From NCBI RefSeq assembly GCF_029269835.1, contig NZ_JARJBB010000015.1, forward strand, positions 100,691 to 164,690: 64,000 nucleotides of DNA, written 5' to 3'. Below the pieces are notes generated by a model that saw only the letters and a program-made list of their open reading frames with translations, did no database searches and had not been told where the DNA came from. The DNA is from Streptomyces tropicalis (GTDB lineage Bacteria; Actinomycetota; Actinomycetes; Streptomycetales; Streptomycetaceae). Both the position numbers and the translations under genes were made by a program. Below, in pieces: positions 61,761-64,000 of the stretch (its first letter is position 1; each line of letters opens with the position of its first letter).

Positions 61761-61926
61761 CGCTCGGGCTCCTGTGCGTGCGGCCCGGGGTGCGGGTGTC
61801 CGGGCGCGCCGAAGGAACCCTTGCCCGGGGAGAGGGGTGGAATCGACTGGCAATCTGCCGTATACCGCCGCCCCCGGTCCATCGAGGATTTCTTAAGCGC
61901 GGCCACAGCTTTCCTTCACGCTAGCC

Positions 61927-62490
61927 TCAGGGCTCCCGGCACTCCAGTCGCCGCGCGAGCTCGTCCGCCGCCTCCTTGATGGTCCTCAGGCCCTCCCGGC
62001 CCCAGGGCCGCGGCTCGGTGTCGACGACGCACACCGTGCCCAGGACCGTCTGCGTGCTGTCGATCAGCGGGGCACCGAGGTAGGAGCGGATGCCGAACTC
62101 GTCCACGACCGGGTTGCCCGCGAACCGCGGGTAGTCGCGGACGTCGTCCAGGACCAGCGCCTTGCGGCGGGCCACCACGTGCGGGCAGAAGCCGTGGTCG
62201 CGGGGCAGGTAGCGGCCCACCTCGCGCCGGGTCCCGTCGGTGTCGACACTGAGCACGTCCCGCTCGGGCCGGTGCAGGCCGGCGAAGAACTGCCGGTTCT
62301 CGCACGGGAGGTTGACCATCGCGTACGGGGCGCCGGTGCGGTCGGCGAGGAGGTCGGCGAAGGCGTCCAGTGCGGGCTCGGCGCGCTCCCCCAGGCCCAG
62401 TCCGCGCAGCCTGGCGGTGCGGGCCGGAGCGTCCCGGTCCTCGGGGGTGAGCAGCAGGCGACCGGCCGGGCGCGGCGGGTCGTAGCTCAT
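61927..62490 (-). CDS. GAF domain protein of conservon operon
   Basis: 187 aa from ATG 62490 (GGAG 7 nt upstream); a GTG at 62559 overlapping the cvnD stop (GTGA) is in frame and could give a longer coupled form. A single GAF domain: PALDAFADLLADRTGAPYAMVNL, ENRQFFAGLHRPERD, DHGFCPHVVARRKALVLDDVRDYPRFAGNPVV, YLGAPLIDSTQTVLGTVCVVD. The DHGFCPH cysteine/histidine may bind a ligand or heme. It is probably a sensor accessory of the downstream-encoded cvn complex. Confidence 0.85.
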   Translation of the reverse strand: MSYDPPRPAGRLLLTPEDRDAPARTARLRGLGLGERAEPALDAFADLLADRTGAPYAMVNLPCENRQFFAGLHRPERDVLSVDTDGTRREVGRYLPRDHGFCPHVVARRKALVLDDVRDYPRFAGNPVVDEFGIRSYLGAPLIDSTQTVLGTVCVVDTEPRPWGREGLRTIKEAADELARRLECREP

Positions 62491-62555
62491 GGCCGGGCTC
62501 CGGCGCTGTGCGCGTGTGTCATGTACGGGCTCCGTAGCAGGGTGGGGAGGGTCGG

Positions 62556-63173
62556 TCACCAGCGGGCGCCGTGGCTCGGCGCGGGGGCGGGTGTGTGGGC
62601 GAGGAGGTGGCGGACGAGGGCCAGCAGGGTCTGGACGCCGGAGCTGGAGATGCGGGCGTCGCAGCGGACGACCGGCACCTCCGCGTCGAGGTCCAGGGCG
62701 GTGCGCACCTCCTCGGGGTCGTAGTGGTGTCCGCCGTCGAACTGGTTCATGGCGACGACGAAGGTGAGGCCGCGCTGCTCGAAGAAGTCGACGGCGGCGA
62801 AGCACTCCTCCAGACGGCGCGTGTCGGCCAGGATGACCGCGCCGAGCGCGCCCTCGGAGAGTTCGTCCCACATGAACCAGAAGCGCTCCTGTCCGGGCGT
62901 GCCGAACAGGTAGAGCACGTGCCGGGCGTCGAGCGTGATGCGGCCGAAATCCATGGCGACCGTCGTCTCGACCTTGTTCTCGATCCCGTCGAGGTTGTCG
63001 GTGGCCGCGCTGACGGTGGTGAGCAGTTCCTCCGTGCTGAGCGGGGCGATCTCGCTCACCGCGCCCACGAAGGTCGTCTTGCCCACACCGAACCCGCCCG
63101 CCACCAGGATCTTCAGCGCGGTGGGGAAGGGGTCGGTGCCGCCGGCGTGGTCAGAGCTGTCGTCGTAGTCCAT
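62556..63173 (-). CDS. cvnD: conservon small GTPase
   Basis: 205 aa from ATG 63173. Ras-like fold: G1 VAGGFGVGKTTFVGAVSEI, G3 LYLFGTPGQERFWFMWDEL (GTPGQ for DxxGQ), G4 FVVAMNQFDG (NQFD for NKxD), G5 VRCDARISSSG. In conservons this switch works at the membrane with CvnA (sensor-kinase-like), CvnB and CvnC, resembling a eukaryotic G-protein relay. It overlaps cvnC by 23 nt. Confidence 0.93.
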   Translation of the reverse strand: MDYDDSSDHAGGTDPFPTALKILVAGGFGVGKTTFVGAVSEIAPLSTEELLTTVSAATDNLDGIENKVETTVAMDFGRITLDARHVLYLFGTPGQERFWFMWDELSEGALGAVILADTRRLEECFAAVDFFEQRGLTFVVAMNQFDGGHHYDPEEVRTALDLDAEVPVVRCDARISSSGVQTLLALVRHLLAHTPAPAPSHGARW

Positions 63174-63528
63174 CGAGCACTGCCTCCAGAAGGGCCCGGT
63201 CAGTGGGGTGGTGGTGGAACGCGGGGGGCTTGGTGGTCAGCGCCCCGCAGTCGACGAGATCGGCCAGCAGGACCTTGGTCACCGCCGCCGGCAGCTTCAG
63301 GTGGGCGGCGATCTCGGCGACCGGGACGGGGCTCCGGCACAGGTCCAGGACCTGGGCGTGCTCGGGGCCGAGGTAGCCGAGTGGGGTGGCTCCGGTGGCC
63401 ATGACCTGCGACAGCAGGTCGAGCTCGATGGTCGGCCGGGTACGGCCGTTGCTGACCGTGAAGGGGCGCACCAGCCGTCCGGCCGCGTCGTCGAGCCAGG
63501 GCCCGTCGCCGGCCGTCGCGGCGCTCAA
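63151..63528 (-). CDS. cvnC: conservon DUF742 protein
   Basis: 125 aa from TTG 63528, overlapping the cvnB stop (TTGA). DUF742: LVRPFTVSNGRTRPTIELDLLSQV, GPEHAQVLDLCRSPVPVAEIAAHLKLPAAVTKVLLADLVDCGAL, a winged-helix-like segment, and the conserved tail DRALLEAVLDGLRRQL. It is the third component of the conservon. Confidence 0.92.
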   Translation of the reverse strand: MSAATAGDGPWLDDAAGRLVRPFTVSNGRTRPTIELDLLSQVMATGATPLGYLGPEHAQVLDLCRSPVPVAEIAAHLKLPAAVTKVLLADLVDCGALTTKPPAFHHHPTDRALLEAVLDGLRRQL

Positions 63529-63959
63529 GGCCTCAGCGCCGGGGGTTCGGCGGTGTGCTGCCGGGGCGCCGTGACCAGGTAGGGGCGGACGCTCTTGACC
63601 AGCATCGCCATCTCGTAGCCGAGGACCGCCGCATCGGCCTCGCGGCCCGCGAGCACGGCGAGGCAGGTGCCCGAGCCGGCGGTGGTGACGAAGAGCAGGG
63701 TCGAGTCGAGCTCGACGACGACCTGCCGGACGTCGCCGCCGTCGCCGAAGCGGATGCCGGCGCTGCGGCCGAGCGAGTACAGCCCGGACGCGAGGGCGGC
63801 CATGTGGTCGGCGCTGTCGGGGTCGAGGCCGTGGACGGACTTCACCAGTCCGTCGCAGGACAGCAGGACGGCGCTGGTGGTGTGGGGCACGCGCTGGACG
63901 AGACCGCTCATCAGCCAGTCGAGGTCGGAGAACTGACCGGTCGGCGCATCGCTCGCCAT
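63525..63959 (-). CDS. cvnB: conservon roadblock/LC7 protein
   Basis: 144 aa from ATG 63959. Roadblock/LC7 fold (DLDWLMSGLVQRVPHTTSAVLLSCDGLVKSVHG, MAALASGLYSLGRSAG, VVVELDSTLLFVTTAGSGTCLAVLA), related to MglB-type regulators of small GTPases and a likely GTPase-activating or scaffold partner for CvnD. It starts 41 nt from the window edge; cvnA, a large sensor-kinase-like gene, should lie just upstream outside the window. Confidence 0.93.
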   Translation of the reverse strand: MASDAPTGQFSDLDWLMSGLVQRVPHTTSAVLLSCDGLVKSVHGLDPDSADHMAALASGLYSLGRSAGIRFGDGGDVRQVVVELDSTLLFVTTAGSGTCLAVLAGREADAAVLGYEMAMLVKSVRPYLVTAPRQHTAEPPALRP

Positions 63960-64000
63960 GGTGGATCGACTCCTCGGGGTGCGAAGGGCTGCGGGAGGGC

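Overview
The window is a stretch of a Streptomyces (or close relative) chromosome. The DNA is very G+C-rich with strong third-position bias, GTG and TTG starts are common, and the gene set is typical of the genus: a monomeric NADP isocitrate dehydrogenase, a CYP158A-like P450, a conservon (cvn) operon, DUF574 and DUF2690 proteins. From memory, several gene pairs have counterparts between SCO6790 and SCO7010 of S. coelicolor (SoxR-target ABC transporter, monomeric IDH, CYP158A1, GlnA3, Tdh/Kbl). That correspondence is recollection, not a search.

Layout. 1-2141: an NB-ARC/NLR-like ATPase (cut by the left edge) translationally coupled to a small helical, possibly cell-death, protein; both carry the same glycine-rich repeat. 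2479-8457: methyltransferase, pentapeptide-repeat protein, ABC exporter behind a SoxR-type promoter, a UPF0104-type membrane protein and a crotonase. 8438-8755: degenerate tandem repeats. 9027-15362: MscS channel, isocitrate dehydrogenase, a DUF5713 gene with no stop, N-formylglutamate amidohydrolase and a CYP158A-like P450. 15499-20767: a sigma factor, a companion protein, an intracellular subtilase and a divergent TPR-CHAT protease. 21018-25030: a beta-lactamase pseudogene and small genes. 25547-39757: myo-inositol use (dehydrogenase, sugar ABC transporter, IolC/aldolase/IolB/IolD), interrupted by an NhaA-DsbA fusion, a serine hydrolase and a GPP34 protein. 39833-42315: two secreted phosphoesterases behind a PhoP-type box. 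42575-47411: DUF309, CobF and CobK, an RpiB-like protein, a Ser/Thr kinase, an NlpC/P60-like protein and a small membrane protein. 47450-50449: thiolase, lipase-like hydrolase, HAD phosphatase. 50902-54958: DUF574 methyltransferase, GlnA3-like ligase coupled to an amidohydrolase, NUDIX-like protein. 55163-58403: COG4705 membrane protein, a split transketolase behind a second SoxR-type promoter, MmcQ-like protein. 58484-61760: LysR regulator and the kbl/tdh threonine-degradation genes. 61927-63959: GAF protein with cvnD, cvnC and cvnB; cvnA should lie just past the right edge.

Three identical tRNA-Pro(GGG) genes (20831-20904, 42399-42472, 56105-56178, all on the minus strand) punctuate the window and share an upstream TGCGGTA element. 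The strongest candidates for little-described biology are (a) the NLR/small-effector pair with matching repeat motifs and (b) the sigma factor-subtilase-CHAT locus, a possible proteolytic signalling or conflict system. The two SoxR-type promoters, the PhoP box and the TTGT-N4-ACAW sites near inositol genes are specific, testable regulatory predictions.
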